Source of the DNA: Natrinema soli
GTDB lineage: Archaea; Halobacteriota; Halobacteria; Halobacteriales; Natrialbaceae
Assembly (NCBI RefSeq): GCF_028618695.1
Contig: NZ_JAQIVI010000441.1
Span: 1-5,019, forward strand
DNA length: 5,019 nucleotides
Reading direction: 5' to 3'
The translations under genes were made by a program, and so were the position numbers. A model generated the notes under the pieces. That model was given only the letters and a program-made list of their open reading frames with translations. It searched no databases and was not told the DNA's origin. Below are positions 4,914 to 5,019 of the stretch, one piece after another (position 1 is the first letter of the stretch; the number at the start of each line of letters is the position of its first letter).

Positions 4914-5019
4914 TCAGGACTGATACCGGCCGGCGGCCAGTGCGATACCAGCACCGGCGGCCCCGGCAAGTCCAGCGTTCGGGCCGAGGCCTGCTGCGTC
5001 GGGGCTGCCGGACGGTGTC
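4914..5019 (-). CDS. C-terminal end of an unrecognised protein, partial
   Basis: Reading leftward from the window edge, one minus-strand frame is open for 34 codons and ends in TGA at 4914-4916. The peptide contains a Gly/Ala-rich hydrophobic run, GLAGAAGAGIALAAGRYQS, which could be a C-terminal membrane-spanning helix followed by a short polar tail. Codons mostly end in G or C, like the other genes here. The gene starts outside the window and converges on cdc6. Too little is visible to name a family, and a chance open frame of this length in GC-rich DNA cannot be fully excluded. Confidence 0.55.
   Translation of the reverse strand, partial: TPSGSPDAAGLGPNAGLAGAAGAGIALAAGRYQS

Noticed and set aside
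4649..4969. 106-residue minus-strand frame after cdc6
   Set aside because: It overlaps the 3' end of cdc6 and has low-quality composition. A different minus frame ending at 4914 gives a more protein-like C-terminus.

Overview
This window is a haloarchaeal chromosomal replication origin of the oriC1 type. The coding parts are GC-rich with GC-ending codons. The proteins are rich in Asp, Glu and Ser, as in salt-in halophiles. The gene set is the conserved haloarchaeal block of an Orc1/Cdc6 initiator gene facing an oapA-oapB-oapC operon across a long non-coding origin. I cannot name the species.

Layout. Positions 1-1689 (minus strand) hold a tightly coupled three-gene operon read leftward: oapA (Era-like GTPase), oapB (DUF2073 family) and oapC (N-terminal zinc ribbon plus a long acidic, probably disordered tail). 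The 3' end of oapC lies outside the window. Positions 1690-2846 are non-coding. They hold the oapA promoter and leader, two near-perfect origin recognition boxes (ORBs) in inverted orientation with long G-strings (1981-2006 minus, 2315-2340 plus), a third weaker ORB over the promoter and start of the initiator gene (2814-2833), two AT-rich candidate unwinding stretches, and several inverted repeats. Positions 2847-4670 (plus strand) encode a 607-residue Orc1/Cdc6 protein whose AAA+ domain is split by a large acidic insert. Positions 4671-4913 are a short convergent intergenic region. Positions 4914-5019 carry the last 34 codons of an unrecognised minus-strand gene.

How the parts fit. Orc1/Cdc6 would bind the inverted ORBs and help open the AT-rich DNA between or beside them. 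Its own promoter overlaps an ORB, which suggests autoregulation. The Oap proteins are encoded divergently and are named for this genomic association with the origin.

Three points go beyond a routine oriC1 annotation. First, a 19/20 match to the ORB core lies inside the Cdc6 coding sequence, in the segment encoding the acidic insert. Second, six of the seven CTAG sites in the window fall in 107 bp between the two main ORBs, at spacings close to multiples of 10.3 bp. Third, the GC-richer part of the origin (2507-2642) has strong nested inverted repeats that no gene explains.
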